A stretch of DNA of 64,000 nt from Desulfofustis sp. GTDB lineage: Bacteria > Desulfobacterota > Desulfobulbia > Desulfobulbales > Desulfocapsaceae. The notes under the pieces were generated by a model. It saw nothing but the letters and a program-made list of their open reading frames with translations, was not told the DNA's origin and made no database searches. Position numbers and translations under genes: made by a program. Where the stretch lies: NCBI GenBank assembly GCA_022340565.1, contig JAJDNR010000026.1, forward strand, positions 1 to 64,000, in the 5' to 3' direction. Shown one piece after another: positions 36,685-46,708 of the stretch (the stretch's first letter is position 1; each line of letters opens with the position of its first letter).

Positions 36685-38055
36685 ATGACCACGATCCTGA
36701 TTGTCGATGACGAGAAGAGTATGAGGGATTTTCTCAATATCCTGCTCACCAAGGAAGGCTATGAAGTCGTTACGGCCGCCGATGGAGAACAGGCCCTGGC
36801 CGTTCTCGAGCAGACCCCTGTGGACCTGGTTGTCAGCGATATCAGAATGCCCGGTATTGACGGGCTGGAACTGCTCTCGACGATAAAGGAACGCTCTGAG
36901 GACATTCCGTTTGTGATGATAACCGCGTTCGCATCCCCCAACGACGCGGTACGGGCGATGAAGGATGGTGCCTACGACTACATATCGAAACCGTTCAATG
37001 TCGATGAAATCAAATCGGTCATCTACACGGCCACCAGCCGGAGCGACTCCACCATAAAGCCGCAGCAGGCTGCGGAGCTGTTCCCGGAGATTATCGGCAG
37101 AAGCAAGGAGATGCTGAAGATCTTCGATTTGATCAAACGCATTGCTCCAACTCCAGCAAACGTTCTCATTTATGGAGAATCAGGCACCGGCAAGGAACTC
37201 GTTGCCCAGGCAATTCACCGGGGCAGTAGCGTGCATGCCAACCCCTTCGTACCGATCACCTGCAGCGCCATTCCCGAAGAACTCATGGAGAGCGAACTCT
37301 TCGGCCATGTCAAAGGATCATTTACCGGAGCCATCTCAGATAAATCCGGATTGTTCAAGGAGGCCGACACCGGCACCGCCTTCCTCGACGAAATCGGGGA
37401 ATTGACCCCGATCATCCAGACCAAGCTTCTGCGGGTTCTCCAGGAACGTGAGATCAAACCGGTCGGCGGCACCAAGCATATTCCGATCAATGTTCGGATC
37501 ATCGCCGCAACCAACCGGATTCTCGAGGAGGAGATCCAGGCGGGCCGGTTTCGGGAGGATCTGTTTTATCGACTGGCGGTCGTTCCGATCAGAGTGCCGT
37601 CGCTGAGAGAGCGTAAAAGCGATATTCCGCAGCTCGTCGAACACTTCCTGAAAAAATATTCGACACTGCTCGGCAAGCAGATCACCGAAATATCGTCATA
37701 CGCCCTCGAGGTGCTCATGGACTATGACTTTCCGGGCAACGTCAGGGAACTCGAGAATATCATCGAACGCGGGGTGGCCCTGGAGTCATCGAGCATCATT
37801 CTGCCGGAAAACCTGTCACTCACAGGTTCTTTGAAACGGCGCAGGAAGGACGACGATGACGGTGCTGCTTTTATAGCCGTCGAAGACGAGCAGGAACTGT
37901 ATGACCGGGGGCTCGACCAGGTCGTCGCCGACCTGGAGAAACGACTGATCATGCACGCGCTCGAACGCTGTGGAAACTCCAAGACCAAGGCCGCCGACCT
38001 GTTGAAAGTCAGCTTCAGATCACTTCGCTACAAGACCAAAAAATACGACCTGTAA
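36685..38055 (+). CDS. sigma-54-dependent response regulator, PilR-like
   Basis: A 456-residue NtrC-family activator: receiver domain (1-120; ILIVDDEKS, phosphoacceptor in VVSDIRMPG, lysine in YISKPF), AAA+ domain (about 135-370; GESGTGKELVAQ Walker A, GTAFLDEIGEL Walker B) and a C-terminal Fis-type helix-turn-helix (NSKTKAADLLKVSFRSLRYKTKKY). The sigma-54 contact loop reads GSFTGA instead of GAFTGA, a variant I associate with PilR proteins. The kinase starts three bases later and also looks PilS-like. Type IV pilin control is the likely role, but no pilin genes are in view. Confidence 0.85.
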   Translation: MTTILIVDDEKSMRDFLNILLTKEGYEVVTAADGEQALAVLEQTPVDLVVSDIRMPGIDGLELLSTIKERSEDIPFVMITAFASPNDAVRAMKDGAYDYISKPFNVDEIKSVIYTATSRSDSTIKPQQAAELFPEIIGRSKEMLKIFDLIKRIAPTPANVLIYGESGTGKELVAQAIHRGSSVHANPFVPITCSAIPEELMESELFGHVKGSFTGAISDKSGLFKEADTGTAFLDEIGELTPIIQTKLLRVLQEREIKPVGGTKHIPINVRIIAATNRILEEEIQAGRFREDLFYRLAVVPIRVPSLRERKSDIPQLVEHFLKKYSTLLGKQITEISSYALEVLMDYDFPGNVRELENIIERGVALESSSIILPENLSLTGSLKRRRKDDDDGAAFIAVEDEQELYDRGLDQVVADLEKRLIMHALERCGNSKTKAADLLKVSFRSLRYKTKKYDL

Positions 38056-38058
38056 TTC

Positions 38059-39777
38059 ATGAAATTTTTCAGGTTTCCCGAATCTCAGTTTCACCCCACG
38101 TCACTGGACGAACTGCTCAAGCGGCAGCTCTTCTGGCTGATGCTGCTGCGCATCATCCTCTACACCCTCATCGCTTTAATCTGCTTCATCCTGCTCGACG
38201 ACCGGTTCGAGGCCATCATCATGCCGCCGTCGCTGCTGGTGCTGTTCACCCTCATCGTATACCTCTCGACCATCGTTTCCTCTTTTGCTCTGCTTCACAC
38301 GGCAGGTCAATATCGGCATTTCGGCTTCATCCAGACCCTGTTCGACGTCATCTTCGCGTCGATGCTCATCTTCCTGACCGGCGGCTCCAATTCCAATTTT
38401 ACCTCCGTCTATTTCTTTCCGATCATTTCCGGGGGATTACTCATCCCCCTCAAGGGAGGCCTGATCGGCGCGGCCGCCTCCACGCTCTGTTATGCGGTTA
38501 TTCTCGGCCTCGAGCATATATCCTTTCTGCCCGATTACGTACTCCTTTCAGAAATTTTTAAACCTACAGCAATATTCAATAATATCCATTCCTTCGCGAC
38601 CAAAGGATTATCATTTTTCCTGGCGGCTTTCATCAGCGCGCTGTTCGGAACGATGCTCCGCTCCACCACCCGGGAGTTGTCCACCACCCGGCATGATTTC
38701 GACCGTCTCTCGCTTCTGTATAAACGGATTTTCGACAACATCGGCACCGGCATCCTGACCATCGATCGTGATGGGATGATCATTTCCGCCAACAACGCGA
38801 CCCAGCCGATTACCGGCCTGCCGCCCGAGGAAATCATCGGACAACTGCTCGGAACCGTTTTCCCGGGAATCGATCTGGACAGCAGATCCGAACGTAACGT
38901 CTGTGATTTCGAGCGCGCCGACAGGCAGCCGATCAGGCTTGGCTATGCGCTGACCCCACTGCATGGCTCTCTGAACAACAGCAGAGCGGACAACCACCTC
39001 GCAGAAGACGATCTCACCATCATCACCCTCAAGGATATCGGGGAAATCGAACGGCTGGAGAACCAGATGAGACAGGCGGAAAAGCTTGCGGCAATCGGCA
39101 TGATGAGCGCCTCTATCGCCCATGAATTCAGAAACCCGCTGGCGGCGATCTCAGGCTCAGCCCAGGTTCTGGCCGAAGAGTTCGGTAAGGCAAGCACCGC
39201 CCAGCCGCAGAATTACGACTTGACCAAGATCATTCTCCGAGAATCCGACCGGTTGGCCGATACCATCACCGAGTTTCTCAAATTTGCACGCCCCGAAAAC
39301 CTCAAGCGCGAATGGTTCATGCTCGATTCATGCATCAGGGACATACTCCAAGTGTGCCGCGCAGGACAGAATTGGCCTGCAAGCTGCCGCGTCAAGGTGG
39401 AGGTGAAGCCGCAATTTCGTATTTGGGGTGACGAGAAACAGCTGTTCGGCGTGATCAGCCAGCTCATCCAGAACGCACTGTCTTTCTGCCCCAGGGGAAA
39501 AGAACAGATAGAAATCAGGGCGGCGGCCCTTTCTATTGACGGCAAACCGGTGAATCTAATCAAGATCAGCGACAACGGAACCGGCATCGCGGCCGCTGAC
39601 CGGCGCAAGATATTCGAGCCGTTCTACACGACCCGCCCGGACGGCACCGGACTCGGGCTCGCCATCGCCCATCAGGTGGTCGATGCGCACAACGGATCGA
39701 TTGCCGTCGACAGAGCAGAACTCGGAGGAGCCTGCTTCACGCTGATCCTGCCGGCCCTGCCTGAAAATGGTCAGTGA
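38059..39777 (+). CDS. membrane sensor histidine kinase, PilS-like
   Basis: A 572-residue kinase. Six hydrophobic helices occupy about 25-215, as in PilS, followed by a PAS domain (about 225-335; IFDNIGTGILTIDRDGMIISANNAT), the dimerisation helix with SIAHEFRNPLAAISGS (phosphorylated His), and an ATPase domain (N-box QLIQNALSFC, DNGTGI, GTGLGLAI). No large periplasmic loop is present, so sensing is probably within the membrane. Immediately follows its cognate regulator. Confidence 0.85.
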   Translation: MKFFRFPESQFHPTSLDELLKRQLFWLMLLRIILYTLIALICFILLDDRFEAIIMPPSLLVLFTLIVYLSTIVSSFALLHTAGQYRHFGFIQTLFDVIFASMLIFLTGGSNSNFTSVYFFPIISGGLLIPLKGGLIGAAASTLCYAVILGLEHISFLPDYVLLSEIFKPTAIFNNIHSFATKGLSFFLAAFISALFGTMLRSTTRELSTTRHDFDRLSLLYKRIFDNIGTGILTIDRDGMIISANNATQPITGLPPEEIIGQLLGTVFPGIDLDSRSERNVCDFERADRQPIRLGYALTPLHGSLNNSRADNHLAEDDLTIITLKDIGEIERLENQMRQAEKLAAIGMMSASIAHEFRNPLAAISGSAQVLAEEFGKASTAQPQNYDLTKIILRESDRLADTITEFLKFARPENLKREWFMLDSCIRDILQVCRAGQNWPASCRVKVEVKPQFRIWGDEKQLFGVISQLIQNALSFCPRGKEQIEIRAAALSIDGKPVNLIKISDNGTGIAAADRRKIFEPFYTTRPDGTGLGLAIAHQVVDAHNGSIAVDRAELGGACFTLILPALPENGQ

Positions 39778-39782
39778 AACGG

Positions 39783-41057
39783 CTATTCGTCCTCTTTCCA
39801 GACCCGGGCCCCGAGCCCGTTCAGCTTTCCACTCAAATTCTCGTAGCCGCGTTCGAGATGATAGATGCGAGAGATTTCCGTACGGCCTGAGGCGGCAAGA
39901 CCGGCAATTACCAGTGAAGAACTGGCCCGCAGATCGGTCGCCATCACCCGGGCTCCGCTCAGCCCCGTAGGACCGTTGCCGGTCACCACGGCCGAATTGC
40001 CTTCGGTCTTGATCCTCGCCCCCAACCTTCGTAATTCGGCGACATGCATGAAGCGATTTTCAAAGATTGTTTCCTTGATTACGCAGGTTCCGTTGCAGAG
40101 GCTCATCAGTGCCATGAACTGAGCCTGCAGATCAGTCGGATAGCCGGGGTACACCATGGTCTTGATGTCTACTCCCTTGAGCCGGGCTCGCCGCTGGGGA
40201 TCCATTTCCACGGTAATGGAGCTGTCTCCGGAAGTTATCCCGACCCCTGACTCGGAAAGTTTATCGAGCAGGGCGGGAAGGTGCTTCGGCTGGCAGTCGG
40301 TAACCGTCGTCCTGCCTCCGGCCGCAGCTACTGCAATCAGGTAGGTTCCGGTCTCTATCCGGTCTGGGATGATCTCGGTCTGCGCCGCACGCAGCCGGGC
40401 AACGCCGGTGACGGTGATCTCATCGCCGCCTCTGCCCTCGATATCCGCTCCCATTTTACGCAGCATGTCAATGAGATTGGAGATTTCCGGTTCCCGCGCC
40501 GCGTTTTTGATGATGGTCGTGCCGCGGGCCAGAACCGCCGCCATCATAAGGTTCTCAGTCGCCGTCACTGAAGGGATGTCGAGATGTACCGTGGCGCCAT
40601 GCATGGTGCCGTCATGTTCAGCCGACACATAGCCGTGCTCGAGCGCACAGTGCACACCGAAACGCTCGAACCCCTGGATATGGAAATTGATCGGCCGCTC
40701 CCCGATGGCGCAGCCTCCCGGCATGGACACCCTCGCCTTTCCGAGCCGTGCGATGAGCGGCCCGAGAACCAGGACCGAGGCCCGCATGGTTTTGACCAGA
40801 TCATAGGAAACCTCTGCATAGTCGACCTCGGTGCAGTCGATCGTGAGGGTGCTGCCATCGCGTTTCCAAACGGCTCCCAGTTCGCTAAGCAGTTTGAGCA
40901 TAGTGCGGGTATCGCGGAGGTCGGGCACGTTGGTCAGCACATGGATACCCGGCGCCAGCAGTGTCGCGGCAATCAGCGGCAGCGCCGCGTTTTTCGCGCC
41001 GCTGATTCTGACTTCGCCGACCAACGGTCTGCCCCCTTCTATGATCAGTTTTTCCAT
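39783..41057 (-). CDS. murA: UDP-N-acetylglucosamine 1-carboxyvinyltransferase
   Basis: A 424-residue enzyme that adds enolpyruvate to UDP-GlcNAc, the first committed step of peptidoglycan synthesis. [28 protein letters not shown] starts the fold. [23 protein letters not shown] contains the catalytic cysteine (Cys, not Asp), so the enzyme should be fosfomycin-sensitive. AGGAAG lies before the ATG. It follows prmC by 12 bases and ends five bases from the convergent PilS-like gene. Confidence 0.97.
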   Translation of the reverse strand: MEKLIIEGGRPLVGEVRISGAKNAALPLIAATLLAPGIHVLTNVPDLRDTRTMLKLLSELGAVWKRDGSTLTIDCTEVDYAEVSYDLVKTMRASVLVLGPLIARLGKARVSMPGGCAIGERPINFHIQGFERFGVHCALEHGYVSAEHDGTMHGATVHLDIPSVTATENLMMAAVLARGTTIIKNAAREPEISNLIDMLRKMGADIEGRGGDEITVTGVARLRAAQTEIIPDRIETGTYLIAVAAAGGRTTVTDCQPKHLPALLDKLSESGVGITSGDSSITVEMDPQRRARLKGVDIKTMVYPGYPTDLQAQFMALMSLCNGTCVIKETIFENRFMHVAELRRLGARIKTEGNSAVVTGNGPTGLSGARVMATDLRASSSLVIAGLAASGRTEISRIYHLERGYENLSGKLNGLGARVWKEDE

Positions 41058-41069
41058 AGCTTCCTGTTG

Positions 41070-41963
41070 TTAATTATTGAAGGTTCTGCGAATATGGACG
41101 ATTCGGTCGCGTCCCGCGTAATCCTTAAGGACCTCAACCGATTGATAGAGCGTTCTGGATGGGCAACCAGCGAATATATTCCTGGCATTCTCACCCTGAT
41201 CATGACCGATTTCCATGAAAAATTCCCCCCCCGGTTTCAACAGCAAGGGAAGTGTTCCTGCGATCCGTCTGATCACTTCAAGCCCGTCTTCCCCGCCATC
41301 GAGAGCGACATGAGGTTCGTACCATGCGACCTCCGGTTCAAGCTTCTCGACGATCTCGCTGTGTCTGACATAGGGCGGATTGGCGGCAATCAGATCGAAA
41401 CGGGATTGAGCAGCCAGACCATCGGCAAGATCGGACTGAACGACGCTCACCTTATCAGCCACCCCCAGCCGCTGGCAATTCATTTTGCATACCCGCAGCG
41501 CCGCATGCGATATATCGGCAGCAATCACCGGCCAGCCCGTTTCCATCGCCACAATGATGGCGATTACTCCGCTGCCGCAGCAGAGGTCGAGACAGAGGCT
41601 TGGTTCGCCTGCCTTCCGTTTTGTCCGCAGGGCGGTTTCGACCAGGAATTCCGTCTCCGGTCTCGGTATCAGCACATCGGGCGAAACCATGAAGGACCGC
41701 GACCAGAATTCCCGCTCGCCGATAATGTAGGCAACCGGTTCACGCCTCTGACGCCGAGCGATCATGTCGATGAACAGGTCCTGCTGAGATCCGGTGATTC
41801 GTTGGGCTCCGGCAAGATACAGTTCAGTTCTCGATTTGTCGAGACAGTGGCCGAGCAGCAATTCGGCATCGACGCGGGCTGTTTCGATTCCGTATCCTTC
41901 CAGCAGGGTGACGGCCGCCTGCAGGAGACCGGAAATGCATGCGTCTTCAGTCACCAGATTCAT
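41070..41963 (-). CDS. prmC: peptide chain release factor N5-glutamine methyltransferase
   Basis: A 297-residue SAM-dependent methylase that modifies the glutamine of the GGQ motif in release factors. An N-terminal helical domain is followed by VLIPRPETEFLVE, CLDLCCGSGVIAI (SAM site) and the catalytic AANPPYV. It starts 17 bases after prfA, whose product it modifies, and is followed by murA, so prfA-prmC-murA look like one operon. Confidence 0.95.
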   Translation of the reverse strand: MNLVTEDACISGLLQAAVTLLEGYGIETARVDAELLLGHCLDKSRTELYLAGAQRITGSQQDLFIDMIARRQRREPVAYIIGEREFWSRSFMVSPDVLIPRPETEFLVETALRTKRKAGEPSLCLDLCCGSGVIAIIVAMETGWPVIAADISHAALRVCKMNCQRLGVADKVSVVQSDLADGLAAQSRFDLIAANPPYVRHSEIVEKLEPEVAWYEPHVALDGGEDGLEVIRRIAGTLPLLLKPGGEFFMEIGHDQGENARNIFAGCPSRTLYQSVEVLKDYAGRDRIVHIRRTFNN

Positions 41964-41980
41964 GCCCGACTTCTGTGATA

Positions 41981-43051
41981 TTACTTGATCTGCTTTAGCT
42001 TCTGTTCCTGGTCGTGAATGGTCAGCGGAACGATCACATCGTCGAGTTTACCGTTCATGATGGTTTCGAGCTTGTAGAGGGTGAGATTGATTCGATGGTC
42101 GGTGAGGCGTCCCTGCGGGAAATTGTAGGTCCTGATGCGCTCGCTGCGGTCTCCACTGCCGACCTGGCTCTTTCGATCCTGCGAGATCTGGTCGTGCTGC
42201 TCCTGCTCGAGTTTGTCGAGCAACCGGGCTCGAAGGACGGTCAGGGCCTTGGCCTTATTTTTGTGTTGCGACTTCTCATCCTGGCAGGTTACCACCAGTC
42301 CGGTCGGCAGATGGGTGATGCGGACCGCGGAATCGGTGGTGTTGACACTCTGCCCGCCAGGTCCGGATGAGCGATAGACATCGATTTTGAGCTCGTTCAT
42401 GTCAATGTCGACATCAACTTCATCAGCTTCGGGGAGGACTGCCACCGTCACCGCCGAGGTGTGCACCCGTCCCTGGGCCTCGGTCTCGGGAACACGCTGC
42501 ACGCGATGCACCCCACGTTCGAACTTCAGTTTCGAGTAGACCTGCTCGCCGCTGATCATCGCGATCAGTTCCTTGAATCCGCCGATTCCGAGCGGGCTCG
42601 AAGACATGATCTCGACCCGCCAATGCATCGACTCCGCATAGCGGCAGTACATTCTGAACAGGTCCGCGACAAACAGGGCCGCTTCGTCGCCACCGGTTCC
42701 CGCGCGTATCTCCAGAAAAATATTCTTGTCGTCATTGGGATCCCGGGGCAGCAGAAACAGCTGGACGTCGCTTTCCAGAGACTTCCGTTTCTGAAGTAGT
42801 TCCTCCAGTTCCAGTTCGGCGAGTTCCCGCAGTTCCGGGTCCTCCTTCTCATCCTGAATCAGCGACCGGTTGTCCCGTATCTGTCGATCGACAGACCTGA
42901 GCGCCCGGATCATTTCAGCGAGGCGTGACAGATGGGCGTGCTCCTTTACCACCCGCTGATACTCCTGCTGATTATTGATCAGCGCCGGGTCGGAAAGGCG
43001 TCCTTCCAGGTCGGAAAGTTTATCGTCGAGGTCGGTGAATCGATTTAACAT
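41981..43051 (-). CDS. prfA: peptide chain release factor 1
   Basis: A 356-residue factor that reads UAA and UAG. ATG 43051 is used; the upstream ORF-track extension is unlike RF1. [20 protein letters not shown] contains the PxT codon-reading tripeptide (PET), and [18 protein letters not shown] contains the GGQ that drives hydrolysis. Two hairpins upstream separate it from rpmE, but prmC follows closely. Confidence 0.96.
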   Translation of the reverse strand: MLNRFTDLDDKLSDLEGRLSDPALINNQQEYQRVVKEHAHLSRLAEMIRALRSVDRQIRDNRSLIQDEKEDPELRELAELELEELLQKRKSLESDVQLFLLPRDPNDDKNIFLEIRAGTGGDEAALFVADLFRMYCRYAESMHWRVEIMSSSPLGIGGFKELIAMISGEQVYSKLKFERGVHRVQRVPETEAQGRVHTSAVTVAVLPEADEVDVDIDMNELKIDVYRSSGPGGQSVNTTDSAVRITHLPTGLVVTCQDEKSQHKNKAKALTVLRARLLDKLEQEQHDQISQDRKSQVGSGDRSERIRTYNFPQGRLTDHRINLTLYKLETIMNGKLDDVIVPLTIHDQEQKLKQIK

Positions 43052-43079
43052 GAGGCATCCGGGTGAAACGACCGCGGCC

Positions 43080-43121
43080 AAAAAGAAAAGTCCACAGCAA
43101 TGAACCCATTACTGCGGACTA
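43080..43121 (-). terminator. terminator between rpmE and prfA
   Basis: On the minus strand, AGTCCGCAG, a loop and CTGTGGACT pair with one mismatch, followed by TTTTCTTTTT. It lies 49 bases past the rpmE stop. Confidence 0.7.
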
Positions 43122-43123
43122 TA

Positions 43124-43165
43124 AAACCGGCCCCTCCCGCATGACGCGGCAAACGACCGGTTTTC
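43124..43165 (-). terminator. second hairpin just after rpmE
   Basis: AAAACCGG and CCGGTTTT form an eight-pair stem around a GC-rich inner hairpin (CCGC-GTCAT-GCGG), five bases after the rpmE stop. The A/T ends make it a bidirectional terminator candidate in tandem with the next hairpin. Confidence 0.6.
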
Positions 43166-43169
43166 GACC

Positions 43170-43391
43170 TTATGCGTTTTCCTTCGATTCGTAATGTTGT
43201 GCGTACCGTTTGCGGAATTTTTCGATACGGCCGGCAGTATCCACCAGCTTCTGCTTACCGGTGAAAAACGGATGGCAGGCGGAGCAGATCTCCACCTTCA
43301 GTTCCGGCAGGATCGATCCGATCTCGAACGTGCTCCCGCACGCACATGTTGCTGTAATAATGTTATATTTTGGATGAATATCGTTTTTCAT
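43170..43391 (-). CDS. rpmE: 50S ribosomal protein L31, zinc-binding form
   Basis: A 73-residue ribosomal protein. [22 protein letters not shown] and [31 protein letters not shown] are the L31 signature. Four cysteines (CxC and CxxC) show the C+ zinc-holding form. GGAGGTG precedes the ATG. It lies after rho and has its own promoter candidate. Confidence 0.97.
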   Translation of the reverse strand: MKNDIHPKYNIITATCACGSTFEIGSILPELKVEICSACHPFFTGKQKLVDTAGRIEKFRKRYAQHYESKENA

Positions 43392-43453
43392 AGTATTCGT
43401 GCACCTCCGTTGTCGATCTCGCTTCGATATGATTTAACAGGAAAAAAGAAATT

Positions 43454-43481
43454 AATATATCATTTATTGCTATTCATGCAA
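43454..43481 (-). promoter_or_regulatory. sigma-70 promoter for rpmE
   Basis: Minus strand TTGCAT, 16 bases, TATATT, in an AT-rich gap between rho and rpmE. The leader to the rpmE ATG would be about 55 bases. Confidence 0.5.
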
Positions 43482-43525
43482 GGGAAATCAGCCAGAGCGA
43501 CTGTTCAGATGAACCCTCGGCTGCC

Positions 43526-44776
43526 CTATCCATTCATCGAATCGAGAAAATCCTGGTTGGTTTTCTGCCCCTTCAGTTTATCAATCAAAAACTCCATGCC
43601 GTCGGCAGGGTTCATCGACGAGAGCAGTTTCCTGAGGATCCAGATCCGGTTTAGCACATCCTCCCTGAGCAGCAGATCCTCCTTTCTGGTTCCGGACCGT
43701 TTGATATCGATGGCGGGGAAAATTCGTTTGTCCGCCATCTTGCGGTCGAGGATGAGTTCCATGTTGCCGGTTCCCTTGAACTCCTCGAAGATGACTTCAT
43801 CCATCTTCGACCCGGTTTCAATCAGCGCTGTGGCCAGGATGCTCAGGCTGCCGCCCTCTTCGATGTTTCTCGCTGCGCCGAAGAAGCGTTTCGGCCGGTG
43901 CAGCGCATTGGCCTCGACGCCTCCGGAGAGAATCTTGCCGCTGGCGGGAGTCACCGTGTTGTATGCCCTGGCCAGACGGGTGATGGAATCGAGCAGGATG
44001 ACCACATCTTTTTTATGTTCCACCAGTCGCTTCGCCTTCTCGATGACCATTTCCGCCACCTGGATGTGTCGCTGGGGCGGCTCGTCGAAGGTCGAACTTA
44101 CCACCTCCGCCGCTTTTACGGTGCGCTGCATCTCGGTGACCTCCTCCGGCCGTTCGTCTATCAACAGCACGATCAGGTACACCTCCTTGTGATTACGGGC
44201 AATCGAGTTGGCAATCTTCTGCATCAGCACCGTTTTACCGGTACGGGGAGGCGCCACCAGCAGACCCCGCTGCCCTTTGCCGATCGGAGCGAACATATCC
44301 ATGATGCGCATTGAGAAGTTGTCAGGCTGCCATTCCAGGTTGAATTTTTCATCAGGATGCAATGGTGTCAGGTTGCCGAACAAGGTTTTCTGCTTTGACG
44401 CTTCAGGCGGATCGAAGTTGACACTTTCAACCTTGAGCAGGGCGAAATACCGTTCGTTCTCCTTGGGAGCTCGAACAAGCCCATCAACCACATCGCCGGT
44501 GCGCAGATTCAGCCTCCGGATCTGGGAGGGCGACACATAGATGTCATCGGGACCCGGCAGATAGTTGTAATCGGGGGCGCGCAGAAAGCCAAAACCATCA
44601 GGCAGGATCTCAAGGACGCCGTTGCCGCGCAATTTGCCTTCTTTGTCGGACTGGGCCTGGAGGATCGCAAAAATCAGTTCCTGTTTGCGCATGGAACTGA
44701 AACCTTCGACCTTCAATTCCCTGGCCAACTGCACCAGTTCATCAATCTTCTTGAGCTTGAGCTCTGCGAGATTCAT
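43526..44776 (-). CDS. rho: transcription termination factor Rho
   Basis: A 416-residue hexameric RNA helicase. [25 protein letters not shown] starts the N-terminal domain; [14 protein letters not shown] and [18 protein letters not shown] form the RNA-binding cold-shock domain; [15 protein letters not shown] is the P-loop; [15 protein letters not shown] is Walker [32 protein letters not shown] follows. AAGGAGAAGG precedes the ATG. A long leader of about 280 bases from a consensus promoter suggests autoregulation by attenuation, as known for rho elsewhere. Confidence 0.97.
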   Translation of the reverse strand: MNLAELKLKKIDELVQLARELKVEGFSSMRKQELIFAILQAQSDKEGKLRGNGVLEILPDGFGFLRAPDYNYLPGPDDIYVSPSQIRRLNLRTGDVVDGLVRAPKENERYFALLKVESVNFDPPEASKQKTLFGNLTPLHPDEKFNLEWQPDNFSMRIMDMFAPIGKGQRGLLVAPPRTGKTVLMQKIANSIARNHKEVYLIVLLIDERPEEVTEMQRTVKAAEVVSSTFDEPPQRHIQVAEMVIEKAKRLVEHKKDVVILLDSITRLARAYNTVTPASGKILSGGVEANALHRPKRFFGAARNIEEGGSLSILATALIETGSKMDEVIFEEFKGTGNMELILDRKMADKRIFPAIDIKRSGTRKEDLLLREDVLNRIWILRKLLSSMNPADGMEFLIDKLKGQKTNQDFLDSMNG

Positions 44777-45120
44777 CGCACACCTTCTCCTTGAAAATAA
44801 ATCTGGGGTTTCTCGTCACGTGCAGTCCGTTAAACCGATGTTTCTCACCGACCGAGCTACCGGCTTGAAAATAAACGGCATTCCACTAACGAAGAGAAAA
44901 AAATTACATTAAAAGTTTGATATTACGGATGGTGATATGGTCAGAATTATCGATTTATCGTCAGCGGTTTCGCGATTGAATGATTGCCTGTTACGTCTGT
45001 TCAATTTGGAAAAGTTCGGGAAAGCGATGATCGTCTCAGGCGGGGGCTCCTGCTGAACCTGATTCTCTTATACGTGCTCTTCCTGAGGGTGTCAAGTATT
45101 TTAGGCCGCTTTTATTGTTT
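44777..45120. other. rho leader and promoter region
   Basis: This 344-base gap between coaE and rho has no coding sequence. It contains the rho promoter at its far end and an AT-rich leader of roughly 280 bases. I see no obvious strong hairpin in the leader. Confidence 0.6.
45067..45095 (-). promoter_or_regulatory. strong sigma-70 promoter for rho
   Basis: Minus strand TTGACA, a 17-base spacer and TATAAG: a perfect -35 and a five-of-six -10. It begins just after the coaE stop, and the first downstream gene is rho. Confidence 0.75.
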
Positions 45121-45723
45121 TCATAGCCGTACCGAAAGTTCGGTGATCATGTGAGCCACCTTCGCCAGCTGCCTCTCGAACTGTGCCGGATCGCCATCGT
45201 TATCGATTGTCCAGTCTGAACGACGTGCCTTTTCGGCGAGGTCCATCTGCGCCGCGACGATTCGTTCCGCGTCTTCCCGGCTCACCAGATCTCTTTGAAC
45301 GATACGGCTGATTGCCGTTTCGAGTGACGCAACAACGCATACAACCCGGTCGAAATCTGACTCCCAACCGGATTCGAAAAGCAGCGGCACCTCGGCGATC
45401 ACCACCGAGCCTTTCGAGCTCATACGGCTGATACTACCGATCCGATCGCGAACGAGGGGATGAAGAATCGCCTCAAGCTGGCGCCGCCCGCTCTCAACTG
45501 AAAAGACATGGCCACGCAGCATCGGCCGATCGATATTGCCGTCTTCATCGAGAAACCGATCACCGAATCGTTGGACGAATTGCCTATACCCCTCACGACC
45601 CTTGCCCATCAGCTCCCGGCATAGATCATCGCTGTTTATATACCGAGCCGTCAGCAGTTCGCTCAATCTTCGGGCAACCGTGGTCTTACCGCATCCAACA
45701 CCTCCGGTTACCCCGATCAGCAT
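45121..45723 (-). CDS. coaE: dephospho-CoA kinase
   Basis: A 200-residue P-loop kinase for the last step of coenzyme A synthesis. LIGVTGGVGCGKTTVARRL is the ATP site; INSDDLCRELM and HPLVRDRI (substrate lid) and VVIAEVPLLFESGWE are the usual blocks. It overlaps the pseudouridine synthase gene by seven bases, so they are cotranscribed. Confidence 0.95.
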   Translation of the reverse strand: MLIGVTGGVGCGKTTVARRLSELLTARYINSDDLCRELMGKGREGYRQFVQRFGDRFLDEDGNIDRPMLRGHVFSVESGRRQLEAILHPLVRDRIGSISRMSSKGSVVIAEVPLLFESGWESDFDRVVCVVASLETAISRIVQRDLVSREDAERIVAAQMDLAEKARRSDWTIDNDGDPAQFERQLAKVAHMITELSVRL

Positions 45724-46652
45724 CGACCTTCCTCAAGCTCATCGAGAATCGCCTGAAAATCTTTCGGCAGTCCGGCTTCAGCCTGAACCAGCTGGCCCGT
45801 TTCCGGATGATGGAAACGAAGCCTCCAGGAATGCAGCAACTGCCTTGGAAATCTCGAGTTGTCGCGACGCCCCCCGTAAACCCGGTCTCCGGCCACAGGG
45901 AACCCGAGATCGGCCATGTGCACCCGGATCTGATGGGTTCTGCCGGTTTCTATGGAAACCTCCACGAGAGTATGGCGATCATACGTCTTCAGGCGTTTCC
46001 AGACGCTCACCGCATACCTGCCGCTCTGTTCCCGTATTGCCATTTTCTGTCGGTTCACCGGATGCCGGCCGATGGGGGCAACGATTCTTCCGCCGGGATC
46101 GTCTGGTCTGCCGTGAATCAGCGCCAGATAAGATTTGTCCACCGTCCGATCCTTGAACTGTTTCATCAGATGCGCATGGGCCTGCGGGGTACGCGCGACG
46201 ATCATGACTCCCGAGGTATCCTTGTCGAGCCGGTGAACGATGCCGGGCCGATCATCGGTGCCTACCCCATGCAGGTCACGATACCTGTGGAGCAGTCCGT
46301 GCACGAGCGTATGCGCTTTGTTTCCGCTTCCCGGATGGACCACCAGTCCCGCAGGCTTCGCCAGCACAAGGAACGATTTCTCTTCGATCAGTACCGTGAA
46401 ATCAATGTCCTGCGGCTCCAGGTCCGGCTGATCAACCGCATGCTCGATCGAACCGCTGACTGTGTCACCTGCTTTGAGCCGATAGCCGGGCTTTTCCGGT
46501 TCACCGTTCACGGTAATTGATGCGGCCTTGATTGCTGCAGTTATCCGTGAACGTGAAAGACCACCAAGATTTCTGGCCAGAAACTGATCGAGTCGCACGT
46601 CGCGACAATGGTCTTCAATTACGAAGGTGAAGAACTGTGCGTCAGTGTTCAT
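45717..46652 (-). CDS. RluA/RluD family pseudouridine synthase
   Basis: A 311-residue enzyme that isomerises uridine in 23S rRNA. The N-terminal S4 domain (RLDQFLARNLGGLSRSRITAAIKAASITVNG) binds RNA. The catalytic block is VHRLDKDTSGVMIVAR with the essential aspartate, and GRTHQIRVHMADLGFPVAGDRVYGG follows. The layout matches RluD, which modifies helix 69, but the site cannot be proved from sequence. It overlaps coaE. Confidence 0.92.
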   Translation of the reverse strand: MNTDAQFFTFVIEDHCRDVRLDQFLARNLGGLSRSRITAAIKAASITVNGEPEKPGYRLKAGDTVSGSIEHAVDQPDLEPQDIDFTVLIEEKSFLVLAKPAGLVVHPGSGNKAHTLVHGLLHRYRDLHGVGTDDRPGIVHRLDKDTSGVMIVARTPQAHAHLMKQFKDRTVDKSYLALIHGRPDDPGGRIVAPIGRHPVNRQKMAIREQSGRYAVSVWKRLKTYDRHTLVEVSIETGRTHQIRVHMADLGFPVAGDRVYGGRRDNSRFPRQLLHSWRLRFHHPETGQLVQAEAGLPKDFQAILDELEEGRC

Positions 46653-46708
46653 TCAAGGCTTTTCCATACAGCCTTTGAGTCACTTGATGATAGGGCGGAA
46701 ATGGGGTG

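Noticed and set aside
40584-41978. 464-residue plus-strand ORF
   Set aside because: Antisense to murA and prmC, with composition unlike a protein.
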